From assembly GCA_015521775.1 (NCBI GenBank), contig WANN01000008.1, forward strand, positions 28,665-92,664: a stretch of DNA of 64,000 nt. The letters are read 5' to 3'. The notes below the pieces were generated by a model. It worked only from the letters and a program-made list of their open reading frames with translations. It was not told where the DNA came from and did not search any database. The position numbers and the translations under genes were made by a program. This stretch comes from Thermoproteaceae archaeon (GTDB taxonomy: Archaea; Thermoproteota; Thermoprotei; Thermoproteales; Thermoproteaceae). Shown here one piece after another: positions 25,507-33,756 of this stretch (its first letter is position 1; every line of letters begins with the position of its first letter).

Positions 25507-26346
25507 ATGTTGCCGCTTGTAGCCGCCGCAGTGGCTGTGGTCTGCTTCAGCCTCAACGCACCCCTCATGGGACTCGCCATGAGGAAGGGGGGCCGACCCG
25601 GCGCCATCGTGGCCCTTAGGAACTTCACGGCGGGGATCGTGCTGGTCCCCACCACCCTGTTTCTGCTGGGGCCTCCGCCTATGATGTGGGAGGCCGTGGC
25701 CTTCGCACTGTTCGCGTCCCTCTTCGGTCCAGGGATAGGGGACATACTGTACAATTTCTCCATTCAACGTGTCGGTGCGGCCACCGCGGCCACCCTCGCG
25801 TACATGTACATATTCGTTGCGTACTCCCTTGACGTGTTGGTGCTCGGCGCTGAGCCAAGGGGCGCAGCGGTTATAGGGGGAATATTGGCCCTCATGGGCA
25901 TAGCGCTTTCCAGCAACGGGTTCAGGGGAAGGTGGAACGCGTGGGGGGCCGCCTATGGGGCGCTCACCGCAGTGTCATGGGGCGTGGCCACCGCCGCCCT
26001 AAAGGCGGCCACCGATCTTTGGACCCCGGAGCACATAGCCATGTTCAGGAGCGTTTTCCTCAGCGTGGTCCTGGGGGCAGCATACTGGAGGGACCTCAAA
26101 TGGGCCGGGCCCGGGGCAGTCACATGGGGGTCCATCTCCGGCTTCACGGGCCTCGTCCTTGGGGCGCTGGGCTTCATATACTCTGTAAGGGACCTGGGCG
26201 TCACGGCGACGGCCCTCATAACGGCCGCGGTGCCTGTACTGACTCCGCTGATGGCCAGAGCCATATTGGGGGACCCGATCAGGAGGGGGCAGGCGGTCGG
26301 CGCCCTACTTACGGGCACGGGCATAGCTGTCGGGATCGCAGCCTAA
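25507..26346 (+). CDS. EamA/DMT-family transporter
   Basis: A 279-residue, 10-helix protein of the drug/metabolite transporter superfamily made of two EamA repeats (about residues 1-138 and 145-279). Gly/Pro-rich helix ends such as 'PGIGDILYNFSIQRVGAA' and 'TALITAAVPVLTPLMA' are the family's characteristic fourth/ninth-helix features. Substrate (amino acid, nucleotide sugar or drug) cannot be inferred. It is preceded by an unusual long leader. It ends 4 bases into the convergent zinc-ribbon gene. Confidence 0.82.
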   Translation: MLPLVAAAVAVVCFSLNAPLMGLAMRKGGRPGAIVALRNFTAGIVLVPTTLFLLGPPPMMWEAVAFALFASLFGPGIGDILYNFSIQRVGAATAATLAYMYIFVAYSLDVLVLGAEPRGAAVIGGILALMGIALSSNGFRGRWNAWGAAYGALTAVSWGVATAALKAATDLWTPEHIAMFRSVFLSVVLGAAYWRDLKWAGPGAVTWGSISGFTGLVLGALGFIYSVRDLGVTATALITAAVPVLTPLMARAILGDPIRRGQAVGALLTGTGIAVGIAA

Positions 26347-26501
26347 CCACACGCACAGCCGCCTCCGGAACCGCTGACTATTTCGTTCGCCTCGTAGAGC
26401 TTCGACCAGCATTCGGGGCACACAAGCACGGTGCCCATTGTCCTGTGCTTCGCCTCCAAGAGCGCCGTGTCGTCCCTACCGCAGAGGGAACACCTATACA
26501 T
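26343..26501 (-). CDS. Zinc-ribbon mini-protein, 52 aa
   Basis: A 52-residue protein with CSLCG and CPECW (a four-cysteine zinc ribbon) and a Gly/Cys-rich C-terminus GSGGGCACG that adds two cysteines. The ATG at 26501 lies about 28 bases after CCTTAAATG and is preferred over a start 24 bases further upstream that overlaps this box. Probably a nucleic-acid or protein-binding adaptor; no family named. Confidence 0.65.
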   Translation of the reverse strand: MYRCSLCGRDDTALLEAKHRTMGTVLVCPECWSKLYEANEIVSGSGGGCACG

Positions 26502-26603
26502 AGTTGTGGTTGCCCATAGCCACATTTAAGGTTTTCCGGCCAGACCCAGCGCCTATAGGTCATGACAGCCCAAAAGGCTTTTTTCCCCTAGTAAGTAAAC
26601 GAC

Positions 26604-27425
26604 GTGCTGGTGCTACTTAACCTCACCCTAGTACCCGTCATGTACCTGTTCATACCGGCAGCCCTCATCGGCAACGCGACGTTGCCGGCCCCACCGTTGG
26701 CCCCCGACCTCATAAGCGCCACCCTGCCGAACGGTACCGCGGTACCCGTATGGATAGTGGACAGCAGGGTGTTCGTCCTATCGGGCGGGGAACCGGTGAA
26801 AGTGACGTACGTGGCGCGTTACTATAATTCCAGCGGCACCATCGTGGTGCCCATAGACTCGCCGTACGAGGTCCAGATACGCATACCGCCGGGCACATAT
26901 CCCGTGGACGTGCCCGACAACGCCGAGATAATCGACGTAAACATGAGCGGCGTGTACCTGGCGGTGCCGCCCGGCACGTACAACGTCACATATACCCTGC
27001 TGGTAAGGGAGGAGAAGCCCGTTGAGGCCGGTGGGGGAGGGCAGCCCAATGCCACAGCGGTCCCGCCAACAGATGGTGGGAACGGGAAGGCGGATGGGGC
27101 GACGGTCATCGCCACGCCAGTACCGGGGGGCCCCACCACATTGCTGGCCCTGGCTCTGCTTATCGGCGCCGTGCTGGGTACCGCGATGTATATGGCGCTC
27201 CGTAGAAGGGGGACCGGGTGCGGGGGGCTTGGGGAAACGGACCGGCTGATACTCGAGTACTTGGAGAGGGTGGGAGGGGAGGCCTATAGGCAGGACATAG
27301 CGCACGGCCTAGGGCTGCCCCCAACGACCCTGCACAAGCACCTCCACAAGCTTGCAAGGCGGGGCATACTGAAGCTCGTAGACGAGCAGAGGAGGCACAG
27401 AGTGGTACTGCTCAGACGGTGCTGA
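26604..27425 (+). CDS. Membrane-anchored protein with extracellular beta domain and cytoplasmic winged helix
   Basis: A 273-residue protein: N-terminal signal/anchor (residues 2-20), extracytoplasmic beta-rich region with N-glycosylation sites (NAT, NGT, NSS, NMS, NVT), a low-complexity Gly/Pro stalk (about 145-180), one transmembrane helix (TTLLALALLIGAVLGTAMYMAL, read as about 183-204) and a C-terminal winged-helix domain ('YRQDIAHGLGLPPTTLHKHL', about 228-247). This layout is a one-component membrane-bound transcription regulator that could couple an outside signal to DNA. A GTG start with a T-rich element about 25 bases upstream. Confidence 0.75.
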   Translation: MLVLLNLTLVPVMYLFIPAALIGNATLPAPPLAPDLISATLPNGTAVPVWIVDSRVFVLSGGEPVKVTYVARYYNSSGTIVVPIDSPYEVQIRIPPGTYPVDVPDNAEIIDVNMSGVYLAVPPGTYNVTYTLLVREEKPVEAGGGGQPNATAVPPTDGGNGKADGATVIATPVPGGPTTLLALALLIGAVLGTAMYMALRRRGTGCGGLGETDRLILEYLERVGGEAYRQDIAHGLGLPPTTLHKHLHKLARRGILKLVDEQRRHRVVLLRRC

Positions 27426-27755
27426 TCACGCGATGCACGAGTAGTTGTCGTTGCCCTCGATGCACATGAACCTCTCGCTCATGTTCCTGTCGCTCAGCAG
27501 GCCCCTGACCTCTTCATATGTTATGAAACACCCACATAGGTTCTTTATCCAGTTCTTGAACGCGTTCACGAATAGGTCCGCGGACGTCGTGCCCGAGGCC
27601 GTAGCTATGAGGTTGTAGAGGTCCCACGGCCTCCTACATGCCGCCTCGTCTATACGTATACCGAACTTCAGCTGTACCTTGACGTACAACATCCTGAAAA
27701 ACCACGGGTCTAGCTGGCCCATGAACCTTATCAAGGCGGTGCACAGGTTCATCAT
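27426..27755 (-). CDS. Orphan hypothetical protein, 109 aa, AT-rich
   Basis: A 109-residue, mostly helical protein with six cysteines (LCT, AACRR, NLCGC, MCIEG, SCIA). I recognise no family. Its base composition is clearly lower in GC than its neighbours. An in-frame TAA three codons before the first ATG fixes the start at one of two adjacent ATGs. No TATA box lies 25 bases upstream; the nearest minus-strand candidate, AATAAATTATC near 27826, would give a leader of about 45 bases. It abuts the convergent membrane regulator gene with no spacer. Confidence 0.5.
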   Translation of the reverse strand: MMNLCTALIRFMGQLDPWFFRMLYVKVQLKFGIRIDEAACRRPWDLYNLIATASGTTSADLFVNAFKNWIKNLCGCFITYEEVRGLLSDRNMSERFMCIEGNDNYSCIA

Positions 27756-28025
27756 CCCTTACGGTGCAATCACCACAGCTCCACTCCATGCGACTCATGC
27801 CATCCCACCCCCAAGCAATGACGCCGATAATTTATTGGGTCACGCATCGCTTAGGCTTGGTCATAAAGGCAAATTTAAATATTACCGTCTCGATGGGTCT
27901 AATAGATCCACTACTTAGGTCCTCATGGCATTCTCTGAAGTACTAATGGTTCTGGGCACGATGTTAAAATAACGAAAACAATAGTGGCAATAATCATATC
28001 CCTTCATTACACCTTATTTTAAATG
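27756..28025. other. 270-base AT-rich intergenic region
   Basis: Holds AAATTTAAATATTA at 27870-27883, a palindromic AT-rich block that could act as a promoter in either direction, and a second AT-rich stretch at 27964-28025. I see no gene, tRNA or repeat here. The composition contrasts with the GC-rich surroundings and extends the AT-rich orphan gene next to it. Confidence 0.4.
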
Positions 28026-28688
28026 TTATACGTCGCGCGCCTTATCGCCGTTCCGCCTCCTGTTGAAGGGCGATGTGAGGACCCTCTCTATCCTCTCGAT
28101 GGTCGTGTCCGGCACGCCCGCCATGCCCCAACGCCTGAAGTTCATGAGCGCGTTAATGGGCGTGGAGAACGCCTCGAGGATCGCCTGGGCCCTCCGCGGG
28201 CCGATGCCCGGCAACGCGGCGAGTAGGGCCAGCTGTGCGTCCTCTAGGCCGGACCTCTTGGGCTTGGGCACGCGCAGCCCCTTTCCAGACCTGTCCTCCT
28301 GTTTGGCTGCCAGGCATATGGCCGTGCCTGTCTCCTCCTCGTTCGACGTATACAGTATGGACACGCCCATACGTATAAGGGCCAGCTGGGCCCCAATCAC
28401 GGCGTTGCGCCTCATCATCCTACCCATAACGGCCGGATCCACATCGCCCTCAACCACAAAAACGGGCCTTGCATACGCCTCCCTGAGCCTGTGGGCCTGG
28501 TCGAAAAGCCTTCCGTCTATGATGGACGCCACGAAGTCGCGGGCGGATTTCCGTTCAAAGGCGAGCTCGGAGCTCACGACATAGTCCCCCACGTCCAGTC
28601 TGCCCGCAGACACGGAGCACCCCGACAGCTTGATGTGTCTCACCACTGCACTCCTGTACTCCCTTTCGTCCACTATCACGATAGGCAT
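28026..28688 (-). CDS. xpf: XPF/Mus81-family structure-specific endonuclease (helicase-less)
   Basis: A 220-residue nuclease of the short crenarchaeal XPF type. The nuclease core GDx(n)ERKxxxD appears as 'VGDYVVSSELAFERKSARDF' (about residues 34-53), followed by tandem HhH motifs ('LAALPGIGPRRAQAILEAF', near 158-176). Such proteins need PCNA to cut 3'-flaps and branched DNA; a clear C-terminal PIP box is not visible. The ATG at 28688 is chosen over a TTG 6 bases upstream because TATATTTAAT lies 27 bases before it. Confidence 0.92.
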   Translation of the reverse strand: MPIVIVDEREYRSAVVRHIKLSGCSVSAGRLDVGDYVVSSELAFERKSARDFVASIIDGRLFDQAHRLREAYARPVFVVEGDVDPAVMGRMMRRNAVIGAQLALIRMGVSILYTSNEEETGTAICLAAKQEDRSGKGLRVPKPKRSGLEDAQLALLAALPGIGPRRAQAILEAFSTPINALMNFRRWGMAGVPDTTIERIERVLTSPFNRRRNGDKARDV

Positions 28689-28816
28689 ATACAATTGCTA
28701 TTGGGCGAACTATATTTAATACTACGGGTCGCATTCGCACGGGCGTCGAAACGCGCGGCATGATGAGGATAGCGGTCGCCGACGGTTTGATGAGGGAGGT
28801 GAAGGCTGAGCGGGAT

Positions 28817-29305
28817 CTAAAGTTTGTACCCCAGTTTTTCCCTGAGGAGGGCCCTCCTTTCCCGCGCGTCCTCAGGCCCCTCGACCCCGAGAGGCGAGAA
28901 GCCGTCCACCACGCCTATTATCCCCCTCCTCTCCGGCTCCACTTCTGCCACTATCACCTTGAGGGGATTTGCGGTCGCGGCCAGCACCTCGACCACTTCG
29001 GGGACGCTTCTTATGGCGGCGAGCAGGTTTATGGGCCACGCGTTCCGCACGTATATCACGAACGTGTGTCCCGCGCCGATCCTTTTACATGCATCTATGG
29101 CGAGCGACCTCAGCTCGTCGTCGTTCGCCTCGTGCCTCACGAGGCGCTTGCCGGAGGCCTCGCAGAAGCCTATGCCGAATCTAATGCCGGGCACTGCGCT
29201 CATAAGCGCCTCGTAGAGGTCCTCGACGGTCTTTATGAAGTGGGCACGGCCCAATATGACGTTCACGCCTTCCGGGATCGGTATGTCGACCACGTCGATC
29301 TTCAT
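28817..29305 (-). CDS. Adenosine-specific kinase family protein
   Basis: A 162-residue protein matching the archaeal adenosine-specific kinase family (PF04008) throughout: '[21 protein letters not shown]', then '[13 protein letters not shown]', '[11 protein letters not shown]', 'CATANP'-like '[13 protein letters not shown]' and '[12 protein letters not shown]'. The family name comes from a structural study; the physiological role is not settled. The ATG lies about 21 bases after ATTATAAG on the minus strand. Monocistronic, with a structured 93-base element upstream. Confidence 0.88.
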   Translation of the reverse strand: MKIDVVDIPIPEGVNVILGRAHFIKTVEDLYEALMSAVPGIRFGIGFCEASGKRLVRHEANDDELRSLAIDACKRIGAGHTFVIYVRNAWPINLLAAIRSVPEVVEVLAATANPLKVIVAEVEPERRGIIGVVDGFSPLGVEGPEDARERRALLREKLGYKL

Positions 29306-29350
29306 GTCGCCCAGAACAACTTATAATTAAAATGTTGCCCGCTATGTTGA

Positions 29351-29443
29351 GCCTGTGGCGATGTCGACCGCGCCGCCGATGGGTGACGAGTAAACCCACA
29401 TCGGACCCACGAGGGACTGCGTGGGCGTTGGCGCGTCCCAGGC
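29351..29443. ncRNA. Candidate structured RNA between adenosine kinase and DegT genes
   Basis: Nested complementary segments: GCCTG (29351-29355) with CAGGC (29439-29443); CGCGCC (29369-29374) with GGCGCG (29430-29435); inside these, CCGATGGGT (29376-29384) with ACCCACATCGG (29394-29404, two extra bases) and CCCACG (29406-29411) with CGTGGG (29420-29425). The result is a three-way-junction fold. On the minus strand the outer stem is followed after 3 bases by AACAT, which could be an ACA box. Strand and ends are uncertain; a 3' UTR structure of the DegT transcript is the alternative. Confidence 0.35.
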
Positions 29444-29447
29444 CCCG

Positions 29448-30671
29448 TCACCTCCTGTAGTAGTTGAGCACCTTCCTAATGGCCTTGGCCACGTCAACTG
29501 CGTCCTCGGCGGTGTACATGGGGGAGATGGGTATCGATATCACCCTCTCCGCGGCCCACTCCGCGTTGGGGCACAGGCCCTTGCCGTACGTGGTTTTCCT
29601 GCCGTAGAAGGGGCACGACCAGGGGCAGTGCCTCCCATGGCCGACCATGTCCCTGAAGAGGCCGGTGAGGTACAGCGGCTTGGGGTACGCGGCGTATATT
29701 AGGCCTATGCCTTCCCTCCTCAGCGCCTCCACTATGAAATCCCTGTCCTTGCTCAGGGCCTCCAGCCTCAACAGGGCCTGGAAGAGGTGCCAGGCGTGGC
29801 GCATGTACGTCCGGGGCCTCGGCACATCAAGTACGTCCCCCTCGATAGGCGACAGCTCTTCCATGAGCACCTTGGCGAACAGCTCTCTATTCCTGTTCAG
29901 TTTTTCGAGTTCCCTGATCTGGTGGTACCCTATGACCCCCTGCAGCTCCGTCATCCTGTAGTTGTAGCCCAGGATGGCGTATTCGTACCTGTCCGTCTGG
30001 CCGTGGTTCGATATGAGCCGGGCCCTCTCCGCTATGGACGCGTCGCTTGTCACAACGGCGCCTCCCTCCCCGGTGGTGATGTTCTTCGTAGCGTAGAAGC
30101 TGAGGGCGGCCACATCGCCGAGCGAGCCCAATTTCCTGCCCCTGTATTCTCCCCCAAGCGCCTGGGCCGCGTCCTCCACTACAGGCACCCCCCTTTCCCT
30201 CGCCACCTTAAGTATCTCGTCCATCTCTGCGGGCATGCCCGCCAGGTGAACCACCACCACGGCCCTGACATCCTCGTCCATTGCCCTTTCCAGCGAGGCG
30301 GGGTCCATGTTGAGTGTATCCCTGTCGATGTCCGCGAAGACCGGGACCGCGTTCGAGTGCAGTATCGTACTAGCCGTCGCCACAAAGGTAAAGGGTGTGG
30401 TGACCACCGCGTCGCCTGGCCCCACCCCAATAGATTTCAACGCGACATGTAGGGCCGCGGTGCCGTTGGAGACGGCTATCGCTTCATCAACCCCAAGGTA
30501 TTGGGACAGCGAGCGCTCAAAGGCGCGGACCCACTTGCCGTGGGTCGAGGTCAACAATCCGCTCCTGAGTATCTCCCTTATGTCATCAATCAATTCCTCA
30601 CTATATATTGATACCCTGTACCTAAGGGGGTCGGCCCTCGTCGGGGGGCCGCCCTCCACGGCCGGTATCAT
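29448..30671 (-). CDS. DegT/DnrJ/EryC1/StrS-family aminotransferase
   Basis: A 407-residue fold-type I PLP enzyme of the sugar-nucleotide aminotransferase type. The PLP lysine is in 'ALSFYATKNITTGEGG' (near K191), with 'VEDAAQALGG' (Asp and Gln of the cofactor site) and 'VSNGTAALH' before it. A Cys-rich segment with 'GRHCPWSCPFYG' near residue 340 is not usual and might bind metal. Products are amino-sugars for glycans, plausibly for S-layer or archaellin N-glycosylation. The ATG at 30671 is 24 bases from a palindromic TATA; a start 42 bases upstream would overlap it. Confidence 0.85.
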   Translation of the reverse strand: MIPAVEGGPPTRADPLRYRVSIYSEELIDDIREILRSGLLTSTHGKWVRAFERSLSQYLGVDEAIAVSNGTAALHVALKSIGVGPGDAVVTTPFTFVATASTILHSNAVPVFADIDRDTLNMDPASLERAMDEDVRAVVVVHLAGMPAEMDEILKVARERGVPVVEDAAQALGGEYRGRKLGSLGDVAALSFYATKNITTGEGGAVVTSDASIAERARLISNHGQTDRYEYAILGYNYRMTELQGVIGYHQIRELEKLNRNRELFAKVLMEELSPIEGDVLDVPRPRTYMRHAWHLFQALLRLEALSKDRDFIVEALRREGIGLIYAAYPKPLYLTGLFRDMVGHGRHCPWSCPFYGRKTTYGKGLCPNAEWAAERVISIPISPMYTAEDAVDVAKAIRKVLNYYRR

Positions 30672-30691
30672 GCCAGTGAGACAAGAAAAGT

Positions 30692-30699
30692 ACTTAAGT
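30692..30699. promoter_or_regulatory. Palindromic bidirectional TATA box
   Basis: ACTTAAGT is a perfect 8-base palindrome centred at 30695.5. The DegT start on the minus strand (30671) and the membrane-protein GTG on the plus strand (30719) are both 24 bases from the centre. One symmetrical TBP site probably serves both genes. Confidence 0.6.
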
Positions 30700-30718
30700 T
30701 TGACAGGCCGCATCTAAG

Positions 30719-31189
30719 GTGCTGACCACTGAGATGTTTATCAAGGGGGTCCGCCTAGGGACCTCGACGTACCTCTTCACAATGGGCATGGTGCTCATAT
30801 TCCTGTCCGTGGGGCTCATAAGGCCCAGCGAGCTTGCCGCCGTAGTTGAGGCGAGTAGGGGCCTGCGGATAAGCCCCGCATTCGCCTTCACAAGCATGTC
30901 GCTGCTAATGGTGATACCCACTCTGGCCATAGGGGTTATAGGTCTCTTCTTCGCCGCATTCCAGGCCTCCATAGGCGTAACCGCGCTGGTGACCGCGGAC
31001 AACCTGCTAAGCGCGTTTCTCCTCGCCATGATATATATACCGTACATGGCCCTTCTCGGCGTCGTCGCCAACGAGCACCTGTCCATAATAGTGGGTAAAG
31101 GGGGGAGAAAGGCGCACCTAAGCGCGTACGGCGAGTCGGTCCTATACCTGCTGGCGTTGACCGTGGCCTACAGCTACGCGTTTTCATGA
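30719..31189 (+). CDS. Four-helix membrane protein, 156 aa, unknown
   Basis: Four hydrophobic segments (about residues 17-33, 56-82, 93-115, 138-154) linked by short basic loops ('VGKGGRKAHLSAYGES'). No family recognised. The GTG start is set by the palindromic TATA 24 bases away; an in-frame ATG lies 15 bases downstream. Divergent from the DegT aminotransferase, so possibly co-regulated with it. The spacer to the next gene (31190-31356) holds no gene beyond that gene's promoter. Confidence 0.65.
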   Translation: MLTTEMFIKGVRLGTSTYLFTMGMVLIFLSVGLIRPSELAAVVEASRGLRISPAFAFTSMSLLMVIPTLAIGVIGLFFAAFQASIGVTALVTADNLLSAFLLAMIYIPYMALLGVVANEHLSIIVGKGGRKAHLSAYGESVLYLLALTVAYSYAFS

Positions 31190-31356
31190 GCGGCGGGACA
31201 TGCGTGCCGCTGGCCGCATCCCGCACAGGTAAAGGGGCCATACATCGCGCCGATTCACTGCTGCACGCAGCGCCTAGAGGCCCTTGCCAGGGCCACGCCG
31301 ATCCGCGTTCCGCCCATGGGACCAATAACGATATATCTCCGCCCCGTCGCATTGCC

Positions 31357-31620
31357 GTGGCTGCCCGAAACCCGTTACGCCAGTTGTTCAAGAGGATGTT
31401 GCACAGCCCATACGAAGACCCAGCCGATTACACCATAGTGATCCTACATAGGGGGGAAAGGGGAGACCGCGTGGAGCTCAGGGGGAGCGAGGTTTCCGCT
31501 GCTCGGAGAGACGGGTTTGAGGTGGATCGGGGCGGCAGGGCCGCCTACATACCCTATCACAGGGTCCTCCTCATCAAGAAGAGGGACAGGGTCCTCTACG
31601 TCCGGGGTGGGAACCGGTAG
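31357..31620 (+). CDS. DUF504 / MJ1316-type RNA-end recognition domain protein
   Basis: An 87-residue protein matching DUF504 (MJ1316 domain): 'LRQLFKRMLHSPYEDPADY' then 'IVILHRGERGD' and the late 'YIPYHRVLLIKKRDRVLYVR'. The domain is thought to recognise cyclic phosphate RNA ends and is found fused to 2H phosphoesterases. The GTG at 31357 lies 26 bases after CGATATATC and keeps the conserved N-terminal helix; later ATGs would remove it, and upstream frame extension is not protein-like. Confidence 0.8.
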   Translation: MAARNPLRQLFKRMLHSPYEDPADYTIVILHRGERGDRVELRGSEVSAARRDGFEVDRGGRAAYIPYHRVLLIKKRDRVLYVRGGNR

Positions 31621-31755
31621 GCCGTGAAGCCCGCGCCCCATAGGCTGGACACCGCCCCGACCTACGGCGTCGAGGCCCACACCTATCTACGTGGACCCCG
31701 GTTAATGCGCAAGCAACGCATACGACACATTTTTACCCGCGCCATGTGTGGCCAC

Positions 31756-32298
31756 ATGAGGTTCATGGACGTGCTGGCAAGAGAGCTCCAGATAGGCGAG
31801 GAATGGATCGGCGCACTGGAAAGCATGTTCCGGAGCACCCTAATATATGTCACGTCCCTTGCCGACAATATAGGCAGGTACGTGCCGTCACGCCTACTCG
31901 CGACCTCGATAGCCATGGGCGCCACTTTCAGGCAGGGGTTCCTTAAGGCCCTGTTTAGGGCCCTGCTCGCCATGGGGCCCAGAAAAGACGTGGAGGACGC
32001 ACTGGCGATCATGGGGCTCTCCATCGCCCTTTCATGTCTCCGGGGACGTACAGAGGAGGGGCTTCGCCTAGGGCGGGGAGCCCATGTGGCCAGGGATGTG
32101 CTCGGGGAGGCTGGGAACTACGTCTCCAGCGTTTCTGGGGGCCTACAGGAGGGCGAGTCGCTCGTGCTTTCCCTTGCCCTGGTAAATATGGCTGTGGTTG
32201 CCGCTGCCTCCCTGCCCGACATAGACGCTGCCATTGGCGCCATATTCAACGAAGCGGCCATACCGGCCATTTCAGAGCTGTCCTACGCCATAGGTTAG
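31756..32298 (+). CDS. Helical protein, 180 aa, unknown
   Basis: All-helical, Ala/Leu-rich protein with several amphipathic or weakly hydrophobic helices (for example LLATSIAMGATFRQGFLKALFRALLAMG and LVLSLALVNMAVVAAASL). It may be a helical-repeat protein or membrane-associated. No family recognised. The ATG at 31756 lies 23 bases after CATTTTTACC; two earlier in-frame ATGs are too close to or upstream of that box. It precedes eIF5A, which has its own promoter. Confidence 0.6.
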   Translation: MRFMDVLARELQIGEEWIGALESMFRSTLIYVTSLADNIGRYVPSRLLATSIAMGATFRQGFLKALFRALLAMGPRKDVEDALAIMGLSIALSCLRGRTEEGLRLGRGAHVARDVLGEAGNYVSSVSGGLQEGESLVLSLALVNMAVVAAASLPDIDAAIGAIFNEAAIPAISELSYAIG

Positions 32299-32345
32299 CC
32301 CGACGCATGCCTACATTATTTATATTCCCCCACATATAGTGGCCC

Positions 32346-32744
32346 ATGGCCACAAAATACGCCGAGGCCGGCTCGCTTAAGGAGGGCAGCTACATAGTCA
32401 TTGACGGCGAGCCCTGCAGGATCGTAGAGATAGAAAAGTCGAAGACGGGCAAACATGGAAGCGCCAAGGCGCGTATAGTGGCGGTTGGGCTCTTCGACGG
32501 GGCCAAGAGGACGCTAAGCGTGCCGGCTGATGCGCAGGTGGAGGTCCCCATAGTGAGCAAGTTCACGGCACAGGTCATAGCCATGGCCGGCGAAATGGTG
32601 CAGCTTATGGACATGCGCGACTACAAGACCATAGAGGTGCCTTCGTCGTCCATAGACGAAGAGATAAGGAACAAGCTCGCCGTTGGCGTGGAGGTAGAGA
32701 TATGGGAGATACTTGGCAGGTATAGGGTCGTGAGGGTACGCTGA
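32346..32744 (+). CDS. eif5A: Translation factor aIF5A
   Basis: A 132-residue two-domain protein (SH3-like plus OB fold). The hypusination loop is '[13 protein letters not shown]' with the modified Lys at K37 ('GKHG'). eIF5A/EF-P rescues ribosomes stalled at polyproline and other sequences and needs hypusine from deoxyhypusine synthase, not present here. The ATG follows ATTATTTATATT by about 25 bases. Convergent with DUF655. Confidence 0.96.
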   Translation: MATKYAEAGSLKEGSYIVIDGEPCRIVEIEKSKTGKHGSAKARIVAVGLFDGAKRTLSVPADAQVEVPIVSKFTAQVIAMAGEMVQLMDMRDYKTIEVPSSSIDEEIRNKLAVGVEVEIWEILGRYRVVRVR

Positions 32745-32763
32745 CGCGCCTGGGGCGGGCCCT

Positions 32764-33342
32764 CTACTCCTTGGGCGGCTGCGCCACGAAAATGTAGTAG
32801 TCTTCGCCGCCCCGCAGCTCCCTGAGTATCCTGTCCACTATGAGCTCCTCGGGATCCACGTTGACGCGTCTCTGGATGTCCTCGAAGCTCTCGAAGGGCT
32901 TTCTCCTCCTTTCGTCGAGTATCGTCTTGAGCGTCCTCTTCCCTATCCCCTTGAGAAGCTCTAGGGAGTGCAGCTTTATTGTGACGGGGCCCGCCTTGTT
33001 GAAGAACTCAACGAATCTGTGCTCGTTGTCCCTAACTATTTTCCTCACCAGTTGCTCCAAGAGCTCGCGCGCCTCCGGCGACAGATCCTCGTACTTGATG
33101 CGCCGCACTATCTTCTCCACCTTTTCCCTGACGTTGGGCCCAATATACACCTTCTCGCCCACCTCCACGGACGCGTTCTGCTTCAGGGTAAGTTCGAGGA
33201 GGGTGAAATGGGTCTCGCCGATTGCGTGTACGTACACGGCGTTTTTCGGGAAGTCGCGCCTGACGCGCGGCGGTATCCTGACTTGGGCCTCGTCGGGCGT
33301 TATTACCTCCAGCACGTAGGCGTATTCCTCTCTACGCTTCAC
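32764..33342 (-). CDS. DUF655 helix-hairpin-helix RNA/DNA-binding protein
   Basis: A 192-residue DUF655 protein. N-terminal S1-like beta region ('EYAYVLEVITPDEAQVRIPP'), central helices and a C-terminal HhH segment ('LLKGIGKRTLKTILDERRRKPFESFEDI'). DUF655 genes sit near Rpo4, L21e and KsgA in many archaea, as here, implying a role in rRNA or transcription-coupled processing. It overlaps the rpo4 gene by 4 bases and is translationally coupled to it. Confidence 0.9.
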   Translation of the reverse strand: MKRREEYAYVLEVITPDEAQVRIPPRVRRDFPKNAVYVHAIGETHFTLLELTLKQNASVEVGEKVYIGPNVREKVEKIVRRIKYEDLSPEARELLEQLVRKIVRDNEHRFVEFFNKAGPVTIKLHSLELLKGIGKRTLKTILDERRRKPFESFEDIQRRVNVDPEELIVDRILRELRGGEDYYIFVAQPPKE

Positions 33343-33674
33343 TTTCGTGCGCTGTCCATGAGCCTGACCATCTCCTCGAGCTCCTCCTGCGAGAACTCGC
33401 GTCTTTCCAGCAGCTCGAGCACCACCCTCAGCTCCTCGGCCGTCTCAGGCATTATGTTGACGAGCTGTATCGCCGTGGTCTTCACGAGGCCGAACCTGGA
33501 AACGAGCTCGTTCACGAGGCGCCTTGCCTCATCGCTGGAGGCGACCTTGGAGAACTTCCCTAGGTAGTCCATGACGGAGCGTTGCACTTCCGTATTCACG
33601 CCTATGCTTGAAAGTATCTCCAGAGCCTCCACATTTGTAACCTCCTCGCTTCTAACTATCTTCCTAAACGACAT
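33339..33674 (-). CDS. rpoF: RNA polymerase subunit Rpo4 (RpoF)
   Basis: A 111-residue homologue of eukaryotic Rpb4 ('TNVEALEILSSIG' near the start and a C-terminal HRDC-like helical domain, 'LVNIMPETAEELRVVLE'). Rpo4 and Rpo7 form the polymerase stalk. The frame is open for 79 codons further upstream, but the ATG at 33674 is chosen because a minus-strand TTTAAAAAATT box lies about 23 bases upstream and the family starts here. Divergent from L21e; first gene of rpo4-DUF655. Confidence 0.92.
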   Translation of the reverse strand: MSFRKIVRSEEVTNVEALEILSSIGVNTEVQRSVMDYLGKFSKVASSDEARRLVNELVSRFGLVKTTAIQLVNIMPETAEELRVVLELLERREFSQEELEEMVRLMDSARK

Positions 33675-33756
33675 CAAGTACCCATGGGCCCAATTTTTTA
33701 AATTGGTTGTGGCCCAGGATGCGCCATATTTAAAAGGCAGCGCACTGACGGGCGGC

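Noticed and set aside
27426..27800. Alternative minus-strand frame starting MEWSCGDC upstream of the 109-residue gene
   Set aside because: It is out of frame with the hydrophobic, helical 109-residue product, and its continuation looks less protein-like.
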